Shown here: positions 48,774-57,510 of the stretch, one piece after another
Layout of the letters: each line of letters starts with the position of its first letter
Numbering within the stretch: position 1 is the first letter of the stretch
NCBI RefSeq assembly: GCF_003576375.1
Contig: NZ_QWGE01000004.1
Span: 310,001-374,000 of the forward strand
Source: Pontibacter oryzae
Lineage (GTDB): Bacteria; Bacteroidota; Bacteroidia; Cytophagales; Hymenobacteraceae
DNA length: 64,000 bases
Reading direction: 5' to 3'
Program-made: the position numbers and the translations under genes
Notes under the pieces: generated by a model
Told to the model about the DNA's origin: nothing
The model's input: only the letters and a program-made list of their open reading frames with translations
Database searches by the model: none

Positions 48774-50102
48774 ATGGCAGCAGTAAGCAGATTGGGAGAC
48801 ATGTTCAGGGCATTGCGCTCGCGCAACTACAAGTTGTTCTTTGTGGGGCAGGGAATCTCCTTGATCGGTACCTGGATGCAGCAAGTAGCGTTAAGCTGGC
48901 TGGTATACCGCCTCACCGATTCTGTGTTCCTGCTCGGCGCTGTTACTTTCTCTAGCCAGATTCCTTCTTTTCTCCTTGGCCCCTTTGCCGGCGTGCTGGC
49001 CGACAAGTTTAACCGCCACAAAGTGCTGCTGCTCACCCAAACGCTTTCGATGGTGCAGGCTTTTACACTGGCCGCCCTGGTGCTAACCGATACCATCGAG
49101 ATATGGCACGTGCTGGCCCTGAGCGCCTTCCTCGGCACCATCAACGGGTTCGACATTGCCACCCGACAGGCCTTTGTAGTGGAGCTGGTGGAGAAGCGCG
49201 AGGACATGAGCAACGCCATCGCCCTGAACTCCTCCATGTTCAACATGGCGCGGCTGGCCGGACCGCCTATCGCTGGGCTGTTGATTGCGGCGGTGGGCGA
49301 GGGGGTATGCATCCTGATCAACGCGGTTAGTTACCTGGCGGTGCTGGGTTCTTTGCTGCTGATGCGCCTGAAGCCCTTTGAGCAGGTGCAGCAGCAGCGC
49401 AAGGTATGGGAGTCATTGAAAGACGGCTTCCGGTATGCCTTCGGGTTCCCGCCAATCCGGGCGCTGATCGTAATCGTGGCCTTGCTGAGTTTGTTCGGAA
49501 TGCCCTTTACGGTACTGCTGCCGGTGTTTGCCCGGGATATCCTGCACGGCGGCGCCAACACGCTGGGCTACCTGATGGGCGCTTCCGGCTTAGGAGCACT
49601 GAGCGGCGCGCTTTTTCTGGCACAGCGCAAATCCGTGGAGGGCTTGGGCAAGGTGATTATCTATACCATGCTGCTTTTCGGTTGTGCCCTTATCGCCTTT
49701 TCTTTCTCAGAGGTATTCACGCTCTCGCTGCTGCTGATGCTGTTCAGTGGCTTTGGTATGATCGTTACGATGGCCTCCTGCAACACATTGCTTCAAACTA
49801 TTGTGGACGACGACAAACGTGGCCGCGTGATGAGCCTGTATGCCACCGCATTCATGGGTATGGCCCCGATCGGCAGTATGCTTGCAGGCTCGGTAGCAGA
49901 GCAAGTTGGTGTAGGGTATACCTTGGCGGGCTGTGGTTTTCTGTGCGCTATCAGCGTCATACCCTTTGCCATGAACAGGCCTAAGCTGCGGCAAATGGTG
50001 CAACCCATTTACGAGCGGCTTGGCATCGTTCCGCAGATCGCTTCCGGGCTGCAATCCGCATCCAACCTCAGCAGCACCCCCTCAGAGGGAAGGGGGGATT
50101 GA
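48774..50102 (+). CDS. MFS exporter (EntS/MFS_3-like)
   Basis: 442 residues from MAAVSRLGDMFRALRSRNYK. Twelve hydrophobic helices. The first loop LSWLVYRLTDSVFLLGAVTF and the segment LADKFNRHKVLLLTQTLSMV match the MFS_3/EntS branch, which exports siderophores or drugs. The C-terminal tail ends SSTPSEGRGD, encoded by a C-run/G-run hairpin (CCCCCT then AGGGGG near 50080-50097), so the tail may come from an inserted repeat. No siderophore genes are adjacent, and the substrate is unknown. Confidence 0.9.
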   Translation: MAAVSRLGDMFRALRSRNYKLFFVGQGISLIGTWMQQVALSWLVYRLTDSVFLLGAVTFSSQIPSFLLGPFAGVLADKFNRHKVLLLTQTLSMVQAFTLAALVLTDTIEIWHVLALSAFLGTINGFDIATRQAFVVELVEKREDMSNAIALNSSMFNMARLAGPPIAGLLIAAVGEGVCILINAVSYLAVLGSLLLMRLKPFEQVQQQRKVWESLKDGFRYAFGFPPIRALIVIVALLSLFGMPFTVLLPVFARDILHGGANTLGYLMGASGLGALSGALFLAQRKSVEGLGKVIIYTMLLFGCALIAFSFSEVFTLSLLLMLFSGFGMIVTMASCNTLLQTIVDDDKRGRVMSLYATAFMGMAPIGSMLAGSVAEQVGVGYTLAGCGFLCAISVIPFAMNRPKLRQMVQPIYERLGIVPQIASGLQSASNLSSTPSEGRGD

Positions 50103-50103
50103 T

Positions 50104-50238
50104 AAATTGTTGATTGTTATCTTGTTGATTGTTTGTAAAAGTTAGTCACCGCTTTGTGGCAGGCTAAGTATACGTGGCTATGTTCAAAAGCATAGTATAG
50201 ACTCACACCAACAATAAATAATATAACAACCAACAATT
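50104..50238. repeat. Degenerate inverted-repeat spacer between MFS and LysM genes
   Basis: The left arm (50104-50132) reads AATTGTTGATTGTT then TTGTTGATTGTT; the right arm (50210-50238) is its complement with a few mismatches over 29 nt. It fills most of the convergent gap. The unit GTTGATT recurs near 53484. Confidence 0.55.
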
Positions 50239-50252
50239 AAACCATCCAGCAA

Positions 50253-52535
50253 TTACTTCTTCTTGATCAACAGCTTTTCGCCAACGCTTACTGAAAAATC
50301 AGATTTATTATTCCACTCCATGATGTCTTTGATGGTAACGCCATATTTGCGCGATATCTGGTACATGCTTTCGCCGCCGGCCACCACGTGGTAGCTATTC
50401 GCACTGCTATTGGCAGCCGGAGCGGCAGATGCAGGAACTAGGGTATTGGCTGCTTTGGCAGGAGCTTTAACGCGTAGTTCCTGGCCCAGCTTTAAGCTAT
50501 TGTCGGGCAAGTTGTTCCACTGGCGCAATTGCTCCAGCGACACGTTATACTTCTTGGAAATGCTGTATAGTGTTTCGCCGGCTATAACAGTGTGGTATGC
50601 GGTGCTGGTGCTTAACATGGTGGCAGGCACATCTTCGGCATCGTCTTCGTCGGTATCTGTAAAAGGTGATGTTTCTGGCTGCATCAGAGGCTCGGCAATC
50701 AACAGCTCCTGGCCCATTTTCAGGGGCGCATCACCTAAGTCATTCCAGCGCGTCAGGTCGTTTACGGTTACGGCATACATTCTGGAAATGCTGTATAATG
50801 TTTCGCCCTGCTTAACTACGTGCGTAGTCTGGCCTTCAGTAGCCTGTGGTTTTGCGGCAGGCAAGGTGTTGGCTTCGGCAGGTGCGGTTTTAACCTGAGC
50901 AGGCACTTTTGCAGTTGCCGGCTCGGGTTTCGTGGCCTGTGTGTTTACACTTATTGCTGGTGTTGTGGCGCTGGCCTTGGCTGCTGCCGGCTTGCCGGAG
51001 CCAGGGTACAAGCCAGCGTTTCTTGGGGTCGTGGCTACAGGCTCTGCATCTGGCTCGTTGTAGATAACAGACTCAACTACTTCCTCCTCTTCTTCCTCAG
51101 TATTATCGGGAGCAGCTGTTTTGGCTGGCGTTGTCGCTGCTGGTGCTGCTTTCGCTTCGTTTTGTGTTCCACCTTTCAGGCTGTTAACGAAGCGCGTGAG
51201 CATATTCTCCTGCTTTGGCTCAGGGTTTTGTGTGGCTGGCTTGTACGTTTGCTTTTCTGCCACAGGGGTACCCTGCTTGCTGATTTCACGAACCTCAGGC
51301 GAGCCGGCTGGGCGGCGTTTCTGCAGCCATAACACACGGCCTGGTACCGGCACCTCGTTGCGCTGCATGCGGTTTTTGAACAACAGCCAGGTCAGGCGCA
51401 CGCCATAGTGCTGCGATATCATTTGCATAGTTTCGCCGGGTTGTACCACGTGGTACTCAGTGTTGGCGCTGGCATGTTTTTTCTCGATGTAATATGCCGT
51501 GCCCGGCACAACCTTGTCGAAGCTGTACATATCATTATACCTCAGAAACTGCCGTGTAGAAAGGCCCGCTTGTAGGGCAAGCTTATCCTTCGTGTCGCCT
51601 TCGCGGGCCACTAACGCGTTGAGGTTATTACGCTCCACCATAGTAGCGGCACCTCGTTTAGTGGCCGACTGCCGGGTGGGCAAGGGCGTAGTTTCTGCCA
51701 CAGATGCCGTAAAGTTGCCTGGGTTGCCGTTGCGTACCGGTATCATCACGTAGTAATCCTTATCCGACGGGATGGAGCTGCCCAGGAGCCATTTGTTATA
51801 CTTCTCGAGCTCCGCGTAATCAGTTTTAGTAGCCAATGCAATCTCTGACAGGCTTTGGCCTGGGTTGGCGCGCAGCTCGCGCAGCGACACCGCCGGCGGG
51901 TTTGCCTTGCCTACAAAGCTATCATAAGCCACCTTGTGTGCTAGAAAGGTGATAACGTAAGGGTGTGCGTTCGCCTCAATATCCATTTTTCGTGCCCCGT
52001 TATCAGACGCTTTTGTATAGGCTTTGGCACCAGTATAGCCTAGATAGTATGATAGGAGGGAGTTAAACCAGTTGTTGTAATAGTTGTTGCTGCGCTTGAA
52101 GTATAGCGCAGCGCCGCGGCTTGCCTCTATAATGTGGCGGCGCTCATCCACGGCTTTATCCATGCGCAGGTTAAAATCCATAGCCGCCTCGCGTTTAAAT
52201 TGCCAATAACCCACAGCGTTAGAGGTAGAAACGGCATCGCCAATCAGGCCGCTTTCCTGTAGTGCCAGGTACTTGAAATCATCCGGAACACCCTCTTCTT
52301 TAAACACGCGCTCAATCACCGGAAAGTATGCATCGGCCAAATCCACCTTGATTTTAAAGTATGATTGGTTGCGGTGCAGGGCATCTACCTTTTTTTGAAT
52401 CTCGGCCTGGGCCCCGTCTGAAATTTTCAGGTGGATATCGGCAAAGTAAATGTTTTTAGGGACAGAAACCCCCTGCGCCAGCGCAAGCAGCGGCAGAAGC
52501 AATAGCGTGAGAAGCGTGGTAAAGGATTTTCTCAT
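50253..52535 (-). CDS. Lytic transglycosylase with LysM repeats (MltD-like)
   Basis: A 760-residue protein. Signal peptide MRKSFTTLLTLLLLPLLALA. The SLT domain (about 85-230) has the catalytic Glu at about 94 in ALQESGL, then SNAVGYWQF and LLSYYLGYTGA. One degenerate LysM lies near 365 (YHVVQPGETMQMISQHYGV), a Pro/Ala/Thr- and Glu-rich linker spans about 410-570, and three good LysM repeats end the chain (each with GETLYSIS or GESMYQIS). It cleaves peptidoglycan, leaving 1,6-anhydro ends, anchored by LysM to glycan. The long linker with a run of Glu is larger than in E. coli MltD. Confidence 0.93.
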   Translation of the reverse strand: MRKSFTTLLTLLLLPLLALAQGVSVPKNIYFADIHLKISDGAQAEIQKKVDALHRNQSYFKIKVDLADAYFPVIERVFKEEGVPDDFKYLALQESGLIGDAVSTSNAVGYWQFKREAAMDFNLRMDKAVDERRHIIEASRGAALYFKRSNNYYNNWFNSLLSYYLGYTGAKAYTKASDNGARKMDIEANAHPYVITFLAHKVAYDSFVGKANPPAVSLRELRANPGQSLSEIALATKTDYAELEKYNKWLLGSSIPSDKDYYVMIPVRNGNPGNFTASVAETTPLPTRQSATKRGAATMVERNNLNALVAREGDTKDKLALQAGLSTRQFLRYNDMYSFDKVVPGTAYYIEKKHASANTEYHVVQPGETMQMISQHYGVRLTWLLFKNRMQRNEVPVPGRVLWLQKRRPAGSPEVREISKQGTPVAEKQTYKPATQNPEPKQENMLTRFVNSLKGGTQNEAKAAPAATTPAKTAAPDNTEEEEEEVVESVIYNEPDAEPVATTPRNAGLYPGSGKPAAAKASATTPAISVNTQATKPEPATAKVPAQVKTAPAEANTLPAAKPQATEGQTTHVVKQGETLYSISRMYAVTVNDLTRWNDLGDAPLKMGQELLIAEPLMQPETSPFTDTDEDDAEDVPATMLSTSTAYHTVIAGETLYSISKKYNVSLEQLRQWNNLPDNSLKLGQELRVKAPAKAANTLVPASAAPAANSSANSYHVVAGGESMYQISRKYGVTIKDIMEWNNKSDFSVSVGEKLLIKKK

Positions 52536-52794
52536 GGTAAGGTACTCTAAAGTATGGCTAAAACTGATGGATACGCGGGCTCTACTTTCTGTTGAGTTAA
52601 CTATAGATAAATGGCTCTATGTTAATATGTTCAGAAGGTAATATAGCAGTTGCAAAATTAACGCAAAAAGCTTCGCATTTTAAAACGCTTCGCAAAGTTC
52701 TTGCATTATTTTTTGTTGATAAATTCTTCGGATATTTGGATATGAGCGGGCATGGCTAGCTAAGCAGCAGAAGTATAAGGAGTTAAGCAAGTAT
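52536..52794. other. Upstream region of the LysM gene
   Basis: About 260 bp with no gene. A -7-like element on the minus strand (TAATTTTG at 52653-52660) could drive the LysM gene with a leader of about 110 nt. Two AAGTATA words lie near 52771 and 52791. Confidence 0.5.
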
Positions 52795-52830
52795 AAAAAA
52801 AGCGGAAGGTTGTTTATGCCTTCCGCTTTA
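52795..52830 (-). terminator. Terminator of the O-methyltransferase gene
   Basis: An 11-bp perfect stem AAAGCGGAAGG/CCTTCCGCTTT with 9-nt loop; on the minus strand it ends in seven T. It starts 5 nt after the stop codon. Confidence 0.9.
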
Positions 52831-52835
52831 AATAG

Positions 52836-53480
52836 CTATTTTTTTCTGGCGATCAGCAGGCCGTCCCGTACGGGCAGCAGGATGTTCTCCACCCGCTCGT
52901 CCTGGTGCACGTGCAGGTTAAAATCCATGACGGCTCTGGTGTCCTCGTCCAGCTTTTTTCTATACTTCTCCAGCACTTTGCCACTCCAGAGCACATTATC
53001 TGCAATTATGTACCCGCCGGGGCGCACCTTGTCGATCACCATGTCGTAATAGCGGCCATAGTTTATTTTGTCGGCATCAATAAACACGAGGTCAAAAACG
53101 GCGTCGATAGTAGGCACAATCTCCAACGCGTTGCCAATGTATAGCTTCATCTGCTTGCCGTAACCCGACTCATCAAAGTAGCCGCGCACCCGGTCTTCCA
53201 GTTCCTCGTTCTTGTCTACGGTGTGCAGCGTGCCGCCTTCCTGCAAGCCCTCGGCCATGCAAAGCGCCGAGTAGCCGGTATAGGTGCCTATCTCCAGTAT
53301 CTGGTGCGGGCGTATCATTTTAGAGTACAGCGATAGCAAGCGGCCCTGCAAATGCCCGGAGAGCATGCGCGGCTTCATCACGTTCAGGTGCGTTTCGCGG
53401 TTTATCTTATGCAGCAGCTCGCTCTCTCCGGTAGTATGCTCCTCGGAGTAGCGCAGCAGTTCTTCGTCTATAAACTCCAT
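52836..53480 (-). CDS. Class I SAM-dependent O-methyltransferase
   Basis: 214 residues from MEFIDEELLRYSEEHTTGES; the frame is open 26 codons further but that part is derived from the upstream spacer. Family signature (methyltransf_3, catechol/caffeoyl-CoA type): motif I QILEIGTYTGYSALCMAEGL, LHTVDKNEE, FDLVFIDADKINYGRYYDMV with the metal-binding Asp, and GGYIIADNVLWSG. The substrate is unknown. It follows the M16 peptidase gene on the same strand after a 99-bp repeat-containing gap. Confidence 0.92.
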   Translation of the reverse strand: MEFIDEELLRYSEEHTTGESELLHKINRETHLNVMKPRMLSGHLQGRLLSLYSKMIRPHQILEIGTYTGYSALCMAEGLQEGGTLHTVDKNEELEDRVRGYFDESGYGKQMKLYIGNALEIVPTIDAVFDLVFIDADKINYGRYYDMVIDKVRPGGYIIADNVLWSGKVLEKYRKKLDEDTRAVMDFNLHVHQDERVENILLPVRDGLLIARKK

Positions 53481-53579
53481 TCTGATTGTTGATTGGTAAG
53501 TGTTTTTAGGTGTTGCTTTGTCGAAGACTGCCTGCGGTATGTAAAGTTTATCAAACAATCAAGAATAAGCAATCAGCAA

Positions 53580-54812
53580 TTAAACAGGCACATAATTCAG
53601 GATGCTCAGGTTTTCTTCGCGGAGCACGTCGTTGGCGATGTCGGTCAGGTCGTTGGCGGTTATACTTCGGATCTTGTCGAAAATCTCGTTCAGCGACTCC
53701 ACTTTGCCCTGGTCAAGTATACTTTTGCCTAGCAGCATCATCAGGCCCATGTTGCTTTCCTCAGCCATAGCCAGCTGGCCCATAAGCTGTTCTTTGGCGG
53801 TATGCAGTTGCATGGAGCCAAGGGGCTTCTCGCGCAGCTTTTTCAGCTCTTTAAGTACAAGGGTGGTAGTGCGCTTCAGCTGTTTTTTCTCGGTGCCAAA
53901 GTATATGCTCAGCAGGCCGGTATCTATGTAAGTGGCGTAGCTTGAGTCGATGGTATACACGAGGCCGTGCTTTTCGCGCACAGCCAGGTTCAGGCGCGAG
54001 TTCATGCCTGGGCCGCCCAGCAGGTTGTTCAGCATAAAAAACGGAATGCGGCGGTCATCGGCCAAGGCATAGGCCGGGCAGCCAATAACACAGTGCGCCT
54101 GCGAGATAGGCTTCTCGATGGTAACCGACTTAGGCAGGTAGCCCGTGAACGGCGTGCGTGTGCGATGTTTCTGGATGCGCGGCACTTCGCTCAGGTATTT
54201 CTCGGCCAGCTTCAGCACCTTCTCGAATGGCAGGTTGCTCACAGAGCAGAACACCAGGTGATCGGTGCTCAGGTTGCGCTCAATAAAGCTCAGGAAATTC
54301 TCCTTCTGGAAACTGGAAACGCTCTCGCGCGTGCCCAGTATATTGTTGCCAAGCGGGTGCCCGTCAAATACCACTGCATCAAACTCATCCACGATGGCTT
54401 CCTCGGGCGTATCAAGGTACATGGCCATTTCCTCCAGTATCACGCCGCGCTCTTTCTCTATCTCCTTTTCCGGAAAAACAGAGTGAAAGGTAATATCGGT
54501 CAGCAACTCAAAGGATTTCTCGAAATGCTTATCCAGCACAGAGCTATAGAAACAGATTTTCTCTTTGGTAGTATAGGCGTTCAGTTCGCCGCCTACGGCC
54601 TCCAACCGGTTAAGAATATGGAACGACTTGCGCTTTTCGGTGCCCTTAAAAGCCATGTGCTCCCAGAAGTGGGCAATACCGGTTTGGTCCGATAATTCAT
54701 CGCGGCTGCCAATATCCATGATAAAGCCGCTGTGGGCTATCTTGGTGTGCAGCACCTGCTTGTGTACAACTCTTATTCCGTTGGGTAAGGTATGGATATG
54801 ATAATCAGGCAT
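53580..54812 (-). CDS. M16-family zinc peptidase
   Basis: A 410-residue pitrilysin-type peptidase, one half-unit long, so it should work as a dimer. The inverted zinc motif HFWEH is at 48-52 in GIAHFWEHMAFKGTEKR, and the third ligand is in the following helix GVILEEMAMYLDTPEEAIVD. The C-terminal domain has QAHCVIGCPAYALADDRRIP and NNLLGGPGMNSRLNLAVRE. It lacks a signal peptide, so it is probably cytoplasmic. A -7-like element lies 22 nt upstream. Confidence 0.95.
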   Translation of the reverse strand: MPDYHIHTLPNGIRVVHKQVLHTKIAHSGFIMDIGSRDELSDQTGIAHFWEHMAFKGTEKRKSFHILNRLEAVGGELNAYTTKEKICFYSSVLDKHFEKSFELLTDITFHSVFPEKEIEKERGVILEEMAMYLDTPEEAIVDEFDAVVFDGHPLGNNILGTRESVSSFQKENFLSFIERNLSTDHLVFCSVSNLPFEKVLKLAEKYLSEVPRIQKHRTRTPFTGYLPKSVTIEKPISQAHCVIGCPAYALADDRRIPFFMLNNLLGGPGMNSRLNLAVREKHGLVYTIDSSYATYIDTGLLSIYFGTEKKQLKRTTTLVLKELKKLREKPLGSMQLHTAKEQLMGQLAMAEESNMGLMMLLGKSILDQGKVESLNEIFDKIRSITANDLTDIANDVLREENLSILNYVPV

Positions 54813-54833
54813 TCAATTGAAGTAATTAGCCTG

Positions 54834-54841
54834 CAAAGGTA
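54834..54841 (-). promoter_or_regulatory. Putative -7 element (TACCTTTG) of the M16 peptidase gene
   Basis: An exact TAnnTTTG match on the minus strand; predicted leader about 16 nt. It is the same octamer as before the cold-shock gene. Confidence 0.45.
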
Positions 54842-54909
54842 CAGCAAAGAGTTAGGAGTTAAAAGTGGAGAGTTTAGGCAAAGGCAAGTATTATGGCCGG
54901 CACAACACC

Positions 54910-55692
54910 TTATCGCTTTTTGTCTAGGCTGCCCACGTTAATTACAAAACCCAGTGAGAACACCGAATAGGCCGCTGTTAGCTCGTCGCGGTTTTTTAAA
55001 CCGATGTTGGTGCCCGAAGTATACTGCAACTGCACGGCGGGGTTAAGGGTGAGGCGGGTGTAAAAGATTGGCTCCAGGAAGATGTTGTCCTCCTCTTTGC
55101 CGGGCACGTTGTTCAGCGTGTAGTCATGCATGTTTACATAGCTGGCGCGCAGGGCCGTGCCATAATTCAGCGGAAAATCCTTACCCAGCACATGCAACGA
55201 TTTTTTACGCTTGGAGCTAAAGTTAACCTGCACAAAGTACTTGTTGAAGTTAGCCTCGTGGCGCTCATATGTCATATCCCCGGTTTCCTTGTCTTCGTCC
55301 TTCTCGGTGCGGTCGGAGCTGCCGCCGCCAAAGCCACCGTAAATCTCCAGCACACGATTATGGTTTGGGCCGAAGGTAGTAAAGTAGCCGCCGCCAGCCT
55401 CCAGCAGGTTGTGGCGCATGTCGCGTTTGCTGCGCTCGCTGCTCAGCATGGAGCCATTCAGCAGCACGGCAAAATGGTCTGAAACGGCATAGGCCGTATT
55501 AAAGGTGATGTTGCCCTTCAGGGTAACGTGCCCGCCGGCGCTCAGCTCACCCTTTTTAGTGAACATGGGCACATTCGGCACATTGGGCATGTAAGTAGAG
55601 GTGCCGCAGCCGGCCAGTAGCGGCAGTGCCACCAGCAGCAGCGCCCATTTTATGCTTTTTAGAAGATTGGAGGTCGTAAAGGGTGTATTCAT
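54910..55692 (-). CDS. Outer-membrane lipoprotein of unknown function
   Basis: A 260-residue protein. Signal peptide with lipobox LLAGC near residue 29. The mature part begins TSTYMPNVPNVPMFTKKGEL, then alternating strands (GGHVTLKGNITFNTAYAVSD, HNLLEAGGGYFTTFG, KNRDELTAAYSVFSLGFVI) consistent with a small beta-barrel of about 10 strands attached by lipid. I do not know a named family. It has no operon partner. Confidence 0.8.
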   Translation of the reverse strand: MNTPFTTSNLLKSIKWALLLVALPLLAGCGTSTYMPNVPNVPMFTKKGELSAGGHVTLKGNITFNTAYAVSDHFAVLLNGSMLSSERSKRDMRHNLLEAGGGYFTTFGPNHNRVLEIYGGFGGGSSDRTEKDEDKETGDMTYERHEANFNKYFVQVNFSSKRKKSLHVLGKDFPLNYGTALRASYVNMHDYTLNNVPGKEEDNIFLEPIFYTRLTLNPAVQLQYTSGTNIGLKNRDELTAAYSVFSLGFVINVGSLDKKR

Positions 55693-55837
55693 AAAGTATA
55701 ATTAAGCACAGAGCAACCAACTTAGCCAATGGATGCCCCAATTACAAAGCCTTAACGATAGATTTTGTAAAACGCGCACAATTCTGAGCGAAAAGTATAC
55801 TTACCGCCTTGCATTTTTAACTAAGGCCGGTTTGGTG

Positions 55838-55845
55838 TAGCTTTG
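55838..55845 (+). promoter_or_regulatory. Putative -7 element (TAGCTTTG) of the GT9 gene
   Basis: An exact TAnnTTTG match 20 nt before the ATG at 55866, predicting a very short leader. The -33 region has only TTG at loose spacing. Confidence 0.45.
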
Positions 55846-55865
55846 CCTTAGGCAGATACATTGGC

Positions 55866-56870
55866 ATGAAAAAAATACTGATCGTACAAACGGCTTTTCT
55901 AGGAGACGTGGTGCTGGCAACGGCGCTGGTAGAAAAGCTGCATAAATTCTACCCCGAAGCCCGGCTCGGCTTCTTGCTCCGCAAAGGCAACGAAGGCTTA
56001 CTGAAAGACCACCCGCTCCTGCACCAGGTTATGGTCTGGAACAAGAAGGAAGGAAAGTATAAAAGCCTGCTGCGCCTGCTCTCGCAGATACGGGCAGAGA
56101 AGTATGATCTGGTTGTGAACGTGCAGCGCTTCGGATCCACGGGTTTCCTGACCGCTTTTTCGGGGGCAAAAGAAACGGTTGGCTTCGAGAAGAACCCTTT
56201 CTCTAGGCTGTTTACGCGCCGTTACGTACACGATGTGCGCTCTGGCACGCACGAGGTAGAGCGCAACAACATGCTAATCCAGAGTGTAACCAATGCTATC
56301 GCGGACAAGCCGAAGCTGTACCCAAGCCAGGTAGATTTTGCCCACGTGCAGCACAGGAAGCAGGAACCGTACATTTGCATGGCACCAACCTCGGTATGGT
56401 TTACCAAGCAGTTCCCCAAAAAGCAGTGGGTTACCCTGATCAACAGCCTTGATCCAAAGTATAAAGTTTACCTTTTAGGCTCGCCAGCCGACAAGCAGCA
56501 CTGCGATGAGATAATTGCCCAAAGTATAAACCAGCGTGTAGAGAACCTATGCGGGCAGCTAAGCTTGTTGCAGTCGGCGGCGCTAATGCGCGATGCAGTC
56601 CTGAACTACGTAAACGACTCTGGGCCAATGCATCTTGCCTCAGCGCTGAACGCCCCTACGTGTGCCATTTACTGCTCTACCGTGCCCCGCTTTGGGTTTG
56701 GCCCGCTGGCTGACTTTGCGCAGGTAGTGGAGCGTACCGAGCCGCTACACTGCCGCCCGTGCGGTTTGCATGGTCACAAAGCCTGCCCCGAGGGCCATTT
56801 TAAATGCGCTCATGAAATCCGGAACGAGCAACTGCTGGAAGTATTGAAAGTTAGAGAGTTAGAAAGTTAG
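55866..56870 (+). CDS. Glycosyltransferase family 9 (heptosyltransferase-like)
   Basis: A 334-residue GT-B enzyme. The N-terminus ILIVQTAFLGDVVLATALVE is diagnostic for GT9. The donor domain shows CMAPTSVWFTKQFPKKQWVT, VYLLGSPADK, LCGQLSLLQSAALM and VNDSGPMHLASALNAPTCAI. A Cys-rich end (HCRPCGLHGHKACPEGHFKC) is common in this family. It adds heptose or another sugar to the LPS core on the cytoplasmic face. The last seven codons and the stop lie inside an 8-bp tandem repeat, so the native C-terminus may have been altered by it. Confidence 0.93.
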   Translation: MKKILIVQTAFLGDVVLATALVEKLHKFYPEARLGFLLRKGNEGLLKDHPLLHQVMVWNKKEGKYKSLLRLLSQIRAEKYDLVVNVQRFGSTGFLTAFSGAKETVGFEKNPFSRLFTRRYVHDVRSGTHEVERNNMLIQSVTNAIADKPKLYPSQVDFAHVQHRKQEPYICMAPTSVWFTKQFPKKQWVTLINSLDPKYKVYLLGSPADKQHCDEIIAQSINQRVENLCGQLSLLQSAALMRDAVLNYVNDSGPMHLASALNAPTCAIYCSTVPRFGFGPLADFAQVVERTEPLHCRPCGLHGHKACPEGHFKCAHEIRNEQLLEVLKVRELES

Positions 56871-56878
56871 AGGGTTTA
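56846..56878. repeat. Tandem repeat of unit GARAGTTA
   Basis: Four head-to-tail copies of an 8-bp unit (GAAAGTTA, GAGAGTTA, GAAAGTTA, then GAGGGTTTA). It encodes the last codons of the GT9 gene and supplies stops in two frames. A similar motif (GAGTTAGGAGTTAAAAG) is present near 54849. Confidence 0.75.
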
Positions 56879-57423
56879 GGAGTAAAGGTGACGGCCGATA
56901 TAAAAAGGATTTTCTAGCTACAGTAGCGTGTTTTATACTGGCATTAAGCGCTTTTATGATAGTTAGCCAAGACATTGTACCATTTGTCAGCCCTTTATTA
57001 TTTACGTTGCTTTTTATACTGGCTAATTTTGATCGAGTGAAGATTAATAAGCTATAAGCTGTTGGACTAGGCTTGATGCTAACCTTGCCTGTGTTTTTTG
57101 TGTCTGTATTAGCAGGAGTTGGGGTTACGCAAACACTGAACAATGCTCAGGTAGTAATAGCCGTAAGTTCAGCAATGTCAGCAGGGCTTATGTTTTTAGT
57201 GAATAGCCTATACTTCGATATAAAGCGTTTGAAGACTAGCCTGGTCATAACGGCTATTCTAGGTCTTATAGTCCCAATTATTGTTCAGGCCATTGAACTG
57301 TAGTTGCCTAGCTCAAACTCTTTTACGAATTTAATAGAGAACCCCGGGCTATTCTTTATTGCTTGGCAAATCCTAGTTGGGTTAGGCGTAAATATGGATA
57401 TTTGGGTAAGCGTAAAGCATTAA
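56863..57423 (+). pseudogene. Decayed multi-spanning membrane-protein gene
   Basis: A single reading frame runs 56863-57423 with hydrophobic protein grammar throughout, broken by TAA at 57055-57057 and TAG at 57301-57303 and ended by TAA at 57421-57423. No ATG, GTG or TTG occurs near its beginning, which merges into the 8-bp repeat. Six hydrophobic segments can be read: about DFLATVACFILALSAFMIV, FVSPLLFTLLFILANF, LGLMLTLPVFFVSVLAGVGV, VVIAVSSAMSAGLMFLVNSL, LKTSLVITAILGLIVPIIV and, after the second stop, GLFFIAWQILVGLGV. The frame is kept across both stops, which means recent loss. The middle part alone (57073-57303, 76 codons from a TTG) could still be translated. Confidence 0.6.
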
Positions 57424-57510
57424 GTGCTAGCAACAAGCTATGTTTGACTCACCTGTAGTTTTTAGTAAATTAGGAGTAAAATTCGTACTGCTAACTCAGA
57501 ATAAAACTAC

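Noticed and set aside
49406..49984. A 192-codon frame shifted within the MFS exporter
   Set aside because: It is an alternative frame of a complete transporter gene, Arg/Gly-rich and without membrane helices.
53967..54695. A 242-codon frame antisense to the M16 peptidase gene
   Set aside because: It overlaps a complete, motif-bearing gene on the other strand and has no recognisable domain.
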